Positions 15,767-23,847 of a stretch of 39,412 nt of DNA are shown here, one piece after another. Positions within the stretch are counted from its first letter, which is position 1. Each line of letters begins with the position of its first letter. The notes beneath the pieces were generated by a model that was not told the origin of the DNA, ran no database searches, and was given only the letters and a program-made list of their open reading frames with translations. Source of the DNA: Clostridium sp. (GTDB lineage: Bacteria > Bacillota > Clostridia > Lachnospirales > Lachnospiraceae); the NCBI GenBank assembly GCA_023667695.1, contig JAMOZY010000009.1, forward strand, positions 64,135-103,546. Reading direction: 5' to 3'. The position numbers and the translations under genes are program-made.

Positions 15767-16351
15767 ATGAATACTTGGGAATTGTTGATTCTTGCAATCG
15801 GACTTTCCATGGATGCTTTTGCCGTGGCAGTCTGTAAGGGACTGGCGGTAAAGGAAGCACGAATGAAGCACATGATTATTGCAGGAGCATACTTTGGCGG
15901 ATTCCAGGCGCTTATGCCTGTAATCGGATACTTGTTAGGCGTGAATTTTAAAGGGCTGATTGAACGCTTTGACCACTGGATTGCTTTTTTTCTGCTGGCG
16001 CTCATTGGAGCCAATATGCTCCGGGAAGCACTGGGAAAGGGGGAGGAGAAGGAAGAGCTGAATACTTCCTTTGCTCCCCGCGCCATGATTCTTTTAGCAG
16101 TAGCAACCAGCATTGATGCGCTGGCAGTAGGTGTGACCTTTGCTTTTTTACAGGTTCGGCTCATACCTGCTGTCAGCATGATTGGTGTGACTACCTTTCT
16201 ATTTTCCTTTGCCGGTGTTAAGATTGGGAATGTCTTTGGTCTGAAATATAAAACGAAAGCAGAAATATTTGGCGGGATAATACTAATACTGATTGGACTA
16301 AAAATCCTCTTAGAGCATCTGGGAATTCTGGATAAGATTACAGGCGCCTGA
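15767..16351 (+). CDS. mntP: Manganese efflux pump MntP
   Basis: This 194-aa membrane protein of the MntP (DUF204) family has two repeated halves of three helices. The acidic transport motifs are GLSMDAFAVAVCKG (about 14-27) and ATSIDALAVGVTFA in the second half. The ATG at 15767 follows GGAGGAATTAGA, and family length (about 188 aa) supports that start over the upstream in-frame codon at 15719. MntP exports Mn(II) when intracellular levels are high. I looked for a yybP-ykoY manganese riboswitch in the 154-nt leader and could not recognise one. The stop codon is one base from the convergent HD gene. Confidence 0.9.
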   Translation: MNTWELLILAIGLSMDAFAVAVCKGLAVKEARMKHMIIAGAYFGGFQALMPVIGYLLGVNFKGLIERFDHWIAFFLLALIGANMLREALGKGEEKEELNTSFAPRAMILLAVATSIDALAVGVTFAFLQVRLIPAVSMIGVTTFLFSFAGVKIGNVFGLKYKTKAEIFGGIILILIGLKILLEHLGILDKITGA

Positions 16352-16352
16352 T

Positions 16353-16841
16353 TTACAGAAAGTTAATGGGCTTCCAAAGAGAGGTGCCAATCTTCAGAGT
16401 CTCCTGAATCGAGCATAGCTTATCTGCTGCGCAGATTACCCAGCCTTCCTTATGCATCGGCGGCTTTGGCGTAAGTGGAAACATATGCTTCCGGATGATA
16501 TCCTGTTCCAGGGCAGTTAATTGAAAGTCCTTTGTAGCATTTTCACATGCAATCCGCGGATGACGGAAGCCATGGAGCTTGCTACGAACCTCCTTATTAT
16601 GCCAGTCATATAGATAGTAATCATGTAATAACGCACCACGAATCATAGAATGCATATTAATATCCAAATCAAATTTTGCTGCAATGATAATGCTGCGATA
16701 CGCAACCGATACGCAATGCTGGTAAAGACTGGTATTTCCATGCTGTACAAAATCTTTGTTTTCAGCAAATCTTGTTGATTTCAATATCCGAAGCTCCTCA
16801 TGCAGGATGCGGATGCCTTCTTCTAATTTGTCTCGATTCAT
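16353..16841 (-). CDS. HD-domain protein (predicted phosphohydrolase)
   Basis: The 162-aa product starts at the ATG at 16841, with GAGG upstream; a TTG 15 nt earlier is an alternative. The metal-binding HD superfamily ligands appear in order: a first His in SLYQHCVSVAY, the paired HD in GALLHDYYLYDW, a His in IIRKHMFPLTP and an Asp in CAADKLCS. Proteins of this type hydrolyse nucleotides or other phosphoesters. A GFRHPRIACENA segment is common to short clostridial members of unknown role. No operon partner exists; it converges on mntP. Confidence 0.8.
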   Translation of the reverse strand: MNRDKLEEGIRILHEELRILKSTRFAENKDFVQHGNTSLYQHCVSVAYRSIIIAAKFDLDINMHSMIRGALLHDYYLYDWHNKEVRSKLHGFRHPRIACENATKDFQLTALEQDIIRKHMFPLTPKPPMHKEGWVICAADKLCSIQETLKIGTSLWKPINFL

Positions 16842-16982
16842 ACCTGTTATCCTCAAAATTCCTCAATGTTTTACTATTCAAACAAATATTAGTTGCGACT
16901 ACTATTAGCATACCCATTTTTTTGAATTTATGCAATAGGATTATTTAACTATTTTCTTTCACTTTTCTTAACGAAAATAAAA

Positions 16983-17015
16983 CCTATTGACAAACTAGGA
17001 AAACTAGGATATAAT
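16983..17015 (+). promoter_or_regulatory. cysK promoter with tandem 9-bp operator-like repeats
   Basis: TTGACA (16987-16992) and TATAAT (17010-17015) are both exact consensus and exactly 17 nt apart. The spacer is filled by two exact copies of AAACTAGGA (16992-17000 and 17001-17009; the first begins at the last base of the -35 box). CCTA at 16983-16986 also forms an inverted pair with TAGG at 16996-16999. Such a strong promoter with repeats in the core suggests repression by a bound protein, possibly an Rrf2/CymR-like cysteine regulator; that identity is a guess. Confidence 0.75.
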
Positions 17016-17095
17016 CCTTTCCATGATATTCCTTCGGGATAGCAGATAAGAAATAAAGAATAAAAAATCCCGACAGATGGAAAAAGGAGGAGAAT

Positions 17096-18028
17096 ATGGG
17101 TATTTATCAAAAAATAACGGATTTAGTAGGCAATACGCCGATTGTACAATTGAATAATTATAGTAAGGAGCAGGGTCTGAATACGGCATTGCTGGCAAAG
17201 CTGGAATATTTTAATCCGGCAGGAAGCGTCAAGGACCGGATTGCAAAGGCGATTATTGAAGATGCGATTGAGAAAGGGATTGTGAATTCCGATACGGTAT
17301 TGATTGAACCCACCAGTGGGAATACCGGAATCGGGCTGTCTGCAGTTGCGGCTTCCCTTGGTCTGAAGATTATCATTACCATGCCGGAAACCATGAGTGT
17401 GGAACGCAGGAATCTAATGAAGGCATATGGTGCGGAATTGGTGCTGACGGATGGCTCCAAGGGCATGAAAGGCGCAATTGCCAAGGCGGAAGAGCTGGCG
17501 GCGCAGTATTCCAACAGCTTTATTCCGGGTCAGTTTGTAAATAAGGTGAATCCATTGACCCATTATCAGACCACCGGACCGGAGATATGGAAGGATACGG
17601 AAGGCAAGGTAGACATATTCGTAGCCGGTGTGGGAACCGGAGGGACCATATCCGGCGCTGGTAAGTATCTGAAGGAACAGAAGCCGGATATACAGGTGGT
17701 TGCAGTAGAACCGGCGAATTCACCGGTGCTAAGCGGCGGCAATCCGGGACCCCATAAGATTCAGGGCATTGGTGCCGGGTTCATACCGGATACGTTGGAT
17801 ACTCAGATTTATGATGAGATAATCAAGGTGGAAAATGAAGACGCATTTGCTGTAGGCCGTGGGATTGGCAGGGCAGAGGGAATCCTGGTGGGAATTTCTT
17901 CCGGTGCTGCCGTATGGGCGGCAACCCAGCTTGCAAAGCGACCGGAAAATCAAGGGAAAACGATAGTAGCGCTGTTGCCGGATACCGGAGACCGGTATCT
18001 ATCAACGCCGATGTTTTCCGAAGGGTAG
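17096..18028 (+). CDS. cysK: Cysteine synthase A (O-acetylserine sulfhydrylase)
   Basis: This 310-aa fold-type II PLP enzyme forms cysteine from O-acetylserine and sulfide. PLP lysine K46 lies in [11 protein letters not shown], the substrate loop is TSGNTG, and the phosphate-binding loop is [10 protein letters not shown]. The C-terminal [11 protein letters not shown] and [16 protein letters not shown] segments are characteristic of CysK rather than of serine/threonine dehydratases or cystathionine beta-synthase. The start follows AAAGGAGGAG with ideal spacing. It is monocistronic, with its own strong promoter containing repeat elements and with no cysE beside it. Confidence 0.95.
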   Translation: MGIYQKITDLVGNTPIVQLNNYSKEQGLNTALLAKLEYFNPAGSVKDRIAKAIIEDAIEKGIVNSDTVLIEPTSGNTGIGLSAVAASLGLKIIITMPETMSVERRNLMKAYGAELVLTDGSKGMKGAIAKAEELAAQYSNSFIPGQFVNKVNPLTHYQTTGPEIWKDTEGKVDIFVAGVGTGGTISGAGKYLKEQKPDIQVVAVEPANSPVLSGGNPGPHKIQGIGAGFIPDTLDTQIYDEIIKVENEDAFAVGRGIGRAEGILVGISSGAAVWAATQLAKRPENQGKTIVALLPDTGDRYLSTPMFSEG

Positions 18029-18064
18029 AAGAATAGAAAAATCCGACAGGATAGATAAAAAGGC

Positions 18065-18100
18065 AAGAGGCAGCTGGATGCGAACATCCGGCTGCCTCTT
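18065..18100. terminator. Strong hairpin between convergent cysK and chemoreceptor genes
   Basis: AAGAGGCAGC (18065-18074) pairs with GCTGCCTCTT (18091-18100). One T-G pair and GGATG-CGAA-CATCC continue the stem to 16 bp with a CGAA tetraloop. The minus-strand transcript has the sequence GCCTTTTTATC after the stem, so it should terminate the chemoreceptor gene best; the plus-strand tail is only weakly T-rich. Confidence 0.85.
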
Positions 18101-18131
18101 ATTGGTTATCGTATATGATTTGTGTCGTGCA

Positions 18132-19496
18132 TTATCCTGCAATCTGCAAAAGTTTTTCCAAATCCGCAATCAGTCCCTTGGAATAATCCTCTGCTTCCCG
18201 GTAAATCTGTTCCGCTCTGGAATAATCACTGTTATTTAATGCTGCAATCACATCCGCACCAAAGCGATGGAACCGCTGGTGCTTTTGGCCAAGGGCCTCC
18301 CAGATAGGAAGCGCGCCCGGTATTTTTGGCGTCAGGGCATAGTAGAAGTGTCCGAAGCCGCATTTGGTAGAATCCAGCTGGAGGGGTGTGATACTTCGTT
18401 CATCCACCATTTTTTTCAGATTACCCAGCCAGGTATTATGTGCAGATATGGCATTGCTTACGTATTTTGAAAATTCCGGATTCTTTAAATGGAAAAAGGC
18501 ATCCTCCGTCATGGTTCCCATCTGCTTTACGGTTTCATCCAGGGTTCGTTCAATATCAATCACCGGTTCTACCGCTTTAATCAGGTCTTGGCTGACATTC
18601 CGCATGAATTCCGTGCTGTCCTTTAGCTGATTTTCCATCATCGTCATGGAGGCACTGAGTTCTTCGCTGACAGCGGCAATGGAGCCAATGGATTCATTTA
18701 CATTTGAAACATGCTGCTGGTTTTCGTCGTTCAATTCCCATACACGATTGATTTTCTCTGACATAGTTCCCAGTGTATGGATGGTGCCGGTAGCACTGTG
18801 GACGCTTTTTTGAGAGGCGTTCCGGATGTTCTCCAGAAAATCGCTCATGCTTCCGGTCAGCCGCTGGGTTTCCTCTGCCAGAACACGGATTTCCTCCGCT
18901 ACTACAGCAAAGCCCTTTCCGGCGTCTCCGGCCCGGCCTGCTTCGATGGAGGCGTTCAACGCCAGCAGATTTGTTTCCTGGGAAATGGAATCAATGCCGG
19001 AAATTACATTATTCATCCGATTGATGAGCTTAATCAGATTGTCCATATCCTGTTGCATTTCCTGGGATTCCTGGATGGTCTGGTCCGACAGATTCTTAAT
19101 CAGCGTCAGCTCATTCTGGCTGGTTTCAATCCTGCGGTATACCTCCTCGGTTTTGGAAGAAACCTCCACAATGGTGCTGGACAATTCTTCATGCTGGTTG
19201 TTTGCTTTGCCGGAGGCAGAAGAATATTCGGCAGAGGTTCCGAATATGGTTTCTGTTGCTTTTGCTACATTGTTGGAAATATCGATGATTTTTTCGGTCT
19301 GATGCTGCATAGCCAAATCCAGAGAACTGATTTGCATGACCGCTTTAATATTCTTTTCAAAGATTTCTGCAAATTGCTGTCTCCCCCTTGCCAGCCGTTG
19401 ATAGATTCGGTTTAATTCCGGGTCCTTAGAATAATCCGCTTCTTTTAACTCCGATACTGATTTCAAGAGCACAGTTTGTTTTCTTTTCGTCGCCAT
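18132..19496 (-). CDS. Soluble methyl-accepting chemotaxis protein with C-terminal CZB domain
   Basis: This 454-aa chemoreceptor has no transmembrane segment or signal peptide, so it is cytosolic. A helical coiled-coil region (about 1-170) leads to the signalling tip with the conserved hairpin [33 protein letters not shown]-type sequence (about 185-225, given here from its first and last parts: [16 protein letters not shown] and [10 protein letters not shown]). The C-terminal CZB zinc-binding domain (about 340-450) has its ligands in [16 protein letters not shown] and [13 protein letters not shown] receptors hold zinc through a Cys and His residues and can sense zinc or oxidants such as hypochlorous acid. 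No other chemotaxis gene is present in the window. A GAAAGG-type site precedes the ATG. Confidence 0.92.
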   Translation of the reverse strand: MATKRKQTVLLKSVSELKEADYSKDPELNRIYQRLARGRQQFAEIFEKNIKAVMQISSLDLAMQHQTEKIIDISNNVAKATETIFGTSAEYSSASGKANNQHEELSSTIVEVSSKTEEVYRRIETSQNELTLIKNLSDQTIQESQEMQQDMDNLIKLINRMNNVISGIDSISQETNLLALNASIEAGRAGDAGKGFAVVAEEIRVLAEETQRLTGSMSDFLENIRNASQKSVHSATGTIHTLGTMSEKINRVWELNDENQQHVSNVNESIGSIAAVSEELSASMTMMENQLKDSTEFMRNVSQDLIKAVEPVIDIERTLDETVKQMGTMTEDAFFHLKNPEFSKYVSNAISAHNTWLGNLKKMVDERSITPLQLDSTKCGFGHFYYALTPKIPGALPIWEALGQKHQRFHRFGADVIAALNNSDYSRAEQIYREAEDYSKGLIADLEKLLQIAG

Positions 19497-19799
19497 GTTC
19501 TTAACACCTTTTCCTTTCTGAAATGGAATCTACTTTGTAGATTGATTTAACGTATAACCGGATGGAGCGAATGGTTAATACATATTATGTTGTTGCATAT
19601 ACGCACTTATGTATATAATTCCATGATACGGGTTTTTAGACTTTTTACAAGCCCTTTTTCATAATATTTATACTTTTTAAAAATAATGCGTTTCAGAATG
19701 GAATATAGGACGGAATTATGATATAATTTTTTCCATAAGTGAAGGAAGATTTTCCAGTGGTACTGTGGATTCGGAATGACTACGGAGGAGGAACGATAC
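19497..19799. other. Divergent intergenic region, chemoreceptor / lipoprotein
   Basis: No gene is supported. The AT-rich stretch must hold the promoters of the minus-strand chemoreceptor gene and the plus-strand lipoprotein gene. A TATAAT stands at about 19721-19726 on the plus strand, without a clear -35 box at the right distance. I searched the minus strand for a flagellar sigma-28 pattern and found no convincing match. Confidence 0.4.
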
Positions 19800-20519
19800 A
19801 TGAAAAAGATGAAAAAACGGGTGATAGCCGGTATTATAATGCTGTTACTGGCGGTATTGGTAGTGGGATGTAAGGCGAAGGAGCCGGATTCAGGGGAAAA
19901 TTCAGATACGGAAACCGAAGAGCAGGGAGAAGAGCAGGAAGAAGGACAAGAGGAGGAACAGGAAGAAGGGCAGGAAGCCCAGGGAGAAGAACCTCAAAAG
20001 GAGGCTGCGGTTCAACTGTCCGTGTATGAAGAAGCTTTCCATACTGCGTTTTCCCTGATGGTAGGAGAAAGCCGGAAGCTGAAGGTTAGTACAGATTATG
20101 ATGGCAGTCTGGAATATCAAAGCACAGATGAGACGATTGCCACTGTGGACCAGGAGGGAACGGTAACGGCAATCGGGGCAGGAACGGTAACCTTGACGAT
20201 TGCCGCCGGAGATGTAAAAAAGGATGTTAATGTGATTGTTCAGGGAGAAACGGCAGATGCCGGACAGCAGAACGGGACAGAGGACGCTGGAGCAGCAGGG
20301 ACTGCCGGCAATACGGGACGCCCGGCTGTTCCGGCAGAGGAGCAGAATCCTACAGCAGAACAGACGGAGAGTACCACGAAAACCAATATCAGCATATCTA
20401 CCGTAATTGTGAATGGAGAGGGAGAATGTATTACTGTAGTTCCATTTGAGCAGGATATAGAAATCGATAATTCCAATCCGGAGGAATATCATATTGAATG
20501 GCAGTATGTTCTGGAGTAA
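19800..20519 (+). CDS. Lipoprotein with bacterial Ig-like (Big2) domain
   Basis: This 239-aa surface lipoprotein uses the ATG at 19800, with GGAGGAGGA upstream. A KKMKKR-rich signal peptide ends in the lipobox VVGC (Cys at about 24). An extremely Glu/Gln-rich stretch (about 35-70, repeated EEQEEGQE units) is followed by a Big2 Ig-like domain (about 85-152), recognisable from LMVGESRKLKV, ATVDQEGTVTAIGAGTVTLTI. The rest is a Thr/Asn-rich tail with no recognised domain. It stands upstream of ddl in the same direction, 71 nt apart. The role is unknown; an adhesive or wall-associated one is a family-level guess. Confidence 0.85.
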   Translation: MKKMKKRVIAGIIMLLLAVLVVGCKAKEPDSGENSDTETEEQGEEQEEGQEEEQEEGQEAQGEEPQKEAAVQLSVYEEAFHTAFSLMVGESRKLKVSTDYDGSLEYQSTDETIATVDQEGTVTAIGAGTVTLTIAAGDVKKDVNVIVQGETADAGQQNGTEDAGAAGTAGNTGRPAVPAEEQNPTAEQTESTTKTNISISTVIVNGEGECITVVPFEQDIEIDNSNPEEYHIEWQYVLE

Positions 20520-20590
20520 GGATATATTTTGTGGCGAATTTTGGTGAATGGGAATAAAATAAAAGGAAAAGAGGGAGAAGGATAAGTGGT

Positions 20591-21649
20591 ATGGCGAAAA
20601 AAACCATAGCTGTACTTTTTGGAGGTCAGTCTTCCGAACACGAGATATCCTGTTTGTCAGCCGCTACGGTTGTGAATGCAATTGACACATCGGTATATAA
20701 TGTTGTTATGATTGGTATTACCAGGGAAGGTCACTGGCTTTTGACCGATTCCGTTGAATCGATTCAGAACGGGACGTGGAACAAGGGTTCTGTTTCTGCG
20801 GTAATATCACCAGATGCAACACGAAAAGAGATTATTTGTATGGAACGGGACGGAGCGCATGTTATTCCTGTGGATGTAGTATTTCCGGTGCTGCATGGAC
20901 GAAAAGGGGAAGATGGAACCGTACAGGGGCTGCTGGAGCTGGCGGAGCTTCCCTATGTAGGCTGTGGTGTGCTGGCTTCTGCCCTGGGTATGGATAAACT
21001 TTATACAAAGCTTGTGGTAGAACGGCTGGGGATTGCCCAGGCTTCCTATGTACCTGTAATGCATTTTGATTTTCATGATATGCCGGCAGTTATCACCGGA
21101 ATTGAACGCCAGTTAAGCTACCCTGTGTTTGTGAAACCATCCAATGCCGGTTCCTCCAAGGGGATTTCCAAGGCCCATAACAGACAGGAACTAGAGGAGG
21201 CGCTCCAGAAGGCGGCAGAGCATGATGAAAAGCTTCTGGTAGAGGAAACGATTCTGGGAAGGGAACTGGAATGTGCCGTACTGGGCGGCAGGGCGGCAAG
21301 GGCATCCGGCATTGGGGAGATTCTTACTGTAGCGGAATTCTATGATTATGATGCCAAGTACCATGACACAGCTTCCCGGACGGTGATTCATCCGGAGCTG
21401 CCGGAGGGAAAGACGGAAGAGATTCAGCAGGCAGCAGTTCGTATCTTTCAGGCTCTGGATGGCTATGGCTTATCCCGGGTGGATTTTTTCCTGGAGCAGG
21501 GGACGAACCGGGTGGTTTTCAACGAAATAAATACGCTGCCGGGATTTACCGGCATCAGTATGTATCCTATGCTGTGGAAGGCAATGGGAATGGATATGAA
21601 TACAATCGTGGCAAGGCAGATTGCTTTGGCATATGAGAGAAGAGGGTAA
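20591..21649 (+). CDS. ddl: D-alanine--D-alanine ligase
   Basis: This 352-aa ATP-grasp enzyme makes the D-Ala-D-Ala dipeptide of peptidoglycan precursors. The N-terminal domain starts with IAVLFGGQSSEHEIS and has the VFPVLHGRKGEDGTVQGLLEL segment (split here at its core HGRKGEDGT). The ATP-grasp domain shows FVKPSNAGSSKGISK and EINTLPGFTGISMYP. The last motif with LPGFT plus the Tyr-containing omega loop (FYDYDAKYHD) fit D-Ala specificity, as opposed to VanA-type D-lactate ligases. It pairs with murI 7 nt downstream, so both supply D-amino acids for the cell wall. Confidence 0.94.
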   Translation: MAKKTIAVLFGGQSSEHEISCLSAATVVNAIDTSVYNVVMIGITREGHWLLTDSVESIQNGTWNKGSVSAVISPDATRKEIICMERDGAHVIPVDVVFPVLHGRKGEDGTVQGLLELAELPYVGCGVLASALGMDKLYTKLVVERLGIAQASYVPVMHFDFHDMPAVITGIERQLSYPVFVKPSNAGSSKGISKAHNRQELEEALQKAAEHDEKLLVEETILGRELECAVLGGRAARASGIGEILTVAEFYDYDAKYHDTASRTVIHPELPEGKTEEIQQAAVRIFQALDGYGLSRVDFFLEQGTNRVVFNEINTLPGFTGISMYPMLWKAMGMDMNTIVARQIALAYERRG

Positions 21650-21656
21650 GAGAAGG

Positions 21657-22466
21657 ATGGATACACAATCACCAATTGGAGTTTTTGATTCCGGCGTAGG
21701 CGGTCTGACCGTAGTAAAGGAGATTATGCGGCAGCTTCCGGGAGAAAATATGATATATTTTGGAGATACTGCCCGAGTGCCTTATGGCTCCAAGTCCAAA
21801 AAGACAGTTTTAAAGTATTCCAGGCAGATTGTTCATTTTTTAAGGCAAAAAGAAGTAAAGGCAATTGTAGTCGCCTGCAATACGGCCAGTGCTTTGGCAT
21901 TGGATGACATTCGGGAGGAGATTGATATTCCCATTATAGGGGTTGTTGAGCCGGGGGCCAGGATGGCGGCGGAAAGCACAAAGACCAACACGGTTGGGAT
22001 TATCGGAACGGAAAGCACCATTAAAAGTGGGATTTATTCCAAGCTTCTCCGGAGGCTGAATGCAGAGATTACCGTTGTAGCCAGAGCCTGTCCCTTATTC
22101 GTTCCGCTGGTAGAGGAGGGCTTGCTGGAGGACCGGATTACAGAGGATGTAATCGAGCGGTATCTGCATGAATTAAAAGAATACGGGATTGATTCCCTAA
22201 TTTTAGGTTGTACCCATTACCCCCTGATTCGGAATGCAATCAAACGATATATGGGCGGTGAAGTTACGCTGGTGAATCCGGCCTATGAAACTGCCAAAAG
22301 CCTGAAGGCCATGCTGACCGGGCAGGGCTTGTTAAATAGTGTGGGAAATGCTGCCAGCTACGACTATTATGTCAGTGATGGTGTGGATAAGTTCAGCTCT
22401 TTTGCAGACCGTGTGCTGCCTTGTCATGTGGACCAGGTAACGGTGGTGGATATCGAGAGTTATTAA
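21657..22466 (+). CDS. murI: Glutamate racemase
   Basis: This 269-aa enzyme interconverts L- and D-glutamate for peptidoglycan. The ATG at 21657 is chosen because the family start (IGVFDSGVGGLTV) follows directly; the same frame is open upstream to a TTG. The two catalytic cysteines are C74 in VVACNTASA and C185 in LGCTHYPLI, with the usual DTARVPYGSKS loop in between. It is 7 nt behind ddl, so it is co-transcribed with it. Confidence 0.94.
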   Translation: MDTQSPIGVFDSGVGGLTVVKEIMRQLPGENMIYFGDTARVPYGSKSKKTVLKYSRQIVHFLRQKEVKAIVVACNTASALALDDIREEIDIPIIGVVEPGARMAAESTKTNTVGIIGTESTIKSGIYSKLLRRLNAEITVVARACPLFVPLVEEGLLEDRITEDVIERYLHELKEYGIDSLILGCTHYPLIRNAIKRYMGGEVTLVNPAYETAKSLKAMLTGQGLLNSVGNAASYDYYVSDGVDKFSSFADRVLPCHVDQVTVVDIESY

Positions 22467-22487
22467 CGATAACCAGAGCAGATTTTT

Positions 22488-22610
22488 CGTAGGTGGAGGA
22501 GAATCTTGAGCCGGACTGTAACAGAGTGCAAATAAAGTTAGAAATGACTTGAGGAGGGACCCGCCGCAAGGTGGAAGGAGGCCTTGAGTCAAATTGCAAC
22601 AGACTGCAAT
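22488..22610 (+). repeat. Second locus of the foldable GNRA-hairpin repeat
   Basis: A partial copy (22488-22550) precedes a complete one (22546-22610), with a 77-nt period. In the complete copy GACTTGAGG (22546-22554) pairs with CCTTGAGTC (22582-22590) including two G-U pairs. The inner hairpin is CCGCC-GCAA-GGTGG, and a second hairpin ATTGCA-ACAGAC-TGCAAT lies at 22593-22610. Compared with the copy at 38-98, the terminal pair changes A-T to G-C, the GNRA loop GTAA to GCAA, and the last stem is wholly different but still paired. These are compensatory changes expected of a structured RNA. It precedes a DUF1934 gene. Confidence 0.7.
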
Positions 22611-22650
22611 AAATTGCAAATGTAGTTTAGAAATGATGGTAGGAGCAGAT

Positions 22651-23070
22651 ATGACAAAGCAGGTATTAGTATCGATTGTCGGAAGTCAGTTTTTTGGTGT
22701 GGAAAATGATAACATAGAGCTGGTAACGGTAGCCAGTTATTATAAACGAAACGGACATCATTTCGTACTATATGAGGAGATGCCGGAGGGTGAGGATTTC
22801 ATTATCAAGAATACCTTGCGGTTTGATGCGGATTTTTTTGAAATGACGAAGAAGGGAGCCGTGAACGCCCAGCTGATTTTTAATCCACGGCAGAGCAATA
22901 CGACTTATTATGTAACGGCGGCAGGACCTATGAGCATGAATGTTACCACAACCGCCTATCAGCTGTTGGAGGAAGAGAATTATATAGAAATATTTATAAA
23001 ATATGTTCTGGATATCAATTATGATTTCACAACGGAAAATGAAATTCTGATTCGGATTGCACCAAAGTAG
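22651..23070 (+). CDS. DUF1934 family protein (YwiB-like)
   Basis: This 139-aa protein uses the ATG at 22651, with AGGAG 5 nt upstream; earlier in-frame ATGs have no ribosome site. It is predicted to be a small beta-barrel of the DUF1934 family. Segments such as LRFDADFFEMTKKGAVNAQLIF and the ending LDINYDFTTENEILIRI fit the family pattern. The family has no settled function and often lies beside arginyl-tRNA synthetase or cell-wall genes in Firmicutes. Here it follows ddl-murI and a structured repeat. Confidence 0.75.
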   Translation: MTKQVLVSIVGSQFFGVENDNIELVTVASYYKRNGHHFVLYEEMPEGEDFIIKNTLRFDADFFEMTKKGAVNAQLIFNPRQSNTTYYVTAAGPMSMNVTTTAYQLLEEENYIEIFIKYVLDINYDFTTENEILIRIAPK

Positions 23071-23105
23071 AAGAATAGAAATACGGTACAGGATGGTAGG
23101 TATAT

Positions 23106-23744
23106 ATGCTGGAATATGATTACGAAAAGATGTATGATGCTTTTCTTGGAGTCGATACAAAGGAAGAAGAGGAATGGGAGGACGAAGGGGTGCCGGAGGA
23201 ATATAACCGGTATGAGGTCACGCCTTATGATGCCTTAAGTGTTGCCTGTGAACAATTACACATCAAGTCCACAGACTGTGTAGTGGATTTTGGATGCGGG
23301 AAGGGGAGAATCCTGTTCTTTTTTAATAATTTCTTTTTGTGCAGGACCAAGGGGATTGAACAGGATGATGAGTTATATCAGCAGCTGGAGGATAACCGGG
23401 CATATTATGATGTACGATTCAAAGAGCGGGGAGCAATGATAGACCTGTATCATATGAAAGCAGAAGATTATGTGATTGCAAAGGAAGATAATGTATTTTA
23501 TTTTTTCAATCCATGTTCACCGGAGCATTTTGCCGAGATATTGGAGCATATTGTGATTTCCATCGAAGAGTCCTTCCGGGTCGTGACCCTGATTCTTTAT
23601 TATGGTTCGGAGGACTACCTGAGGATTATCCGGGATATGTGCTGGAAGCAGAAGCGTATGATTCGGCTGCCGAATTATAGGGAGGACCCGGATGAGAAAA
23701 TGTATGTATTTCAAAATCCGGTTGCCTTTTTAAAAGATGAATAG
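23106..23744 (+). CDS. Class I SAM-dependent methyltransferase
   Basis: This 212-aa protein has an acidic N-terminus (about 12-35) and the SAM-binding motif I VVDFGCGKGRILFFF (about 59-73). An acidic residue ends beta-2 at TKGIEQDDE, and motif IV is VFYFFNPCSPEHF. The NPCSP motif resembles the NPPY-like position of amino- or small-molecule methyltransferases, but the substrate cannot be read from it. It begins 35 nt after the DUF1934 gene and is probably in the same transcript. Confidence 0.82.
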   Translation: MLEYDYEKMYDAFLGVDTKEEEEWEDEGVPEEYNRYEVTPYDALSVACEQLHIKSTDCVVDFGCGKGRILFFFNNFFLCRTKGIEQDDELYQQLEDNRAYYDVRFKERGAMIDLYHMKAEDYVIAKEDNVFYFFNPCSPEHFAEILEHIVISIEESFRVVTLILYYGSEDYLRIIRDMCWKQKRMIRLPNYREDPDEKMYVFQNPVAFLKDE

Positions 23745-23768
23745 AGAGGCTGATTCAGGACAAAAGAA

Positions 23769-23827
23769 ATGGCAGCTTCCCTTGTGGTGACAATTGTGAG
23801 TATTGTCCTCGTTCTGGAATCTGCCAT
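23769..23827. terminator. Extended imperfect hairpin between convergent genes
   Basis: ATGGCAG (23769-23775) pairs with CTGCCAT (23821-23827). TTCC (23777-23780) pairs with GGAA (23816-23819), and an apical stem GACAAT (23789-23794) pairs with ATTGTC (23802-23807). It sits between a plus-strand methyltransferase and a minus-strand membrane protein, where a bidirectional terminator is expected. There is no clean T-tract, so this reading is tentative. Confidence 0.5.
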
Positions 23828-23847
23828 AAGGATTCTTCTGTATAATG

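Noticed and set aside
18777-19415. 212-aa plus-strand open frame
   Set aside because: It is the antisense of the chemoreceptor gene, whose repetitive helical codons keep the opposite frame open.
19497-19620. Flagellar sigma-28 promoter for the chemoreceptor gene
   Set aside because: A TTAA...CCGGTTAT resemblance on the minus strand has the wrong spacing.
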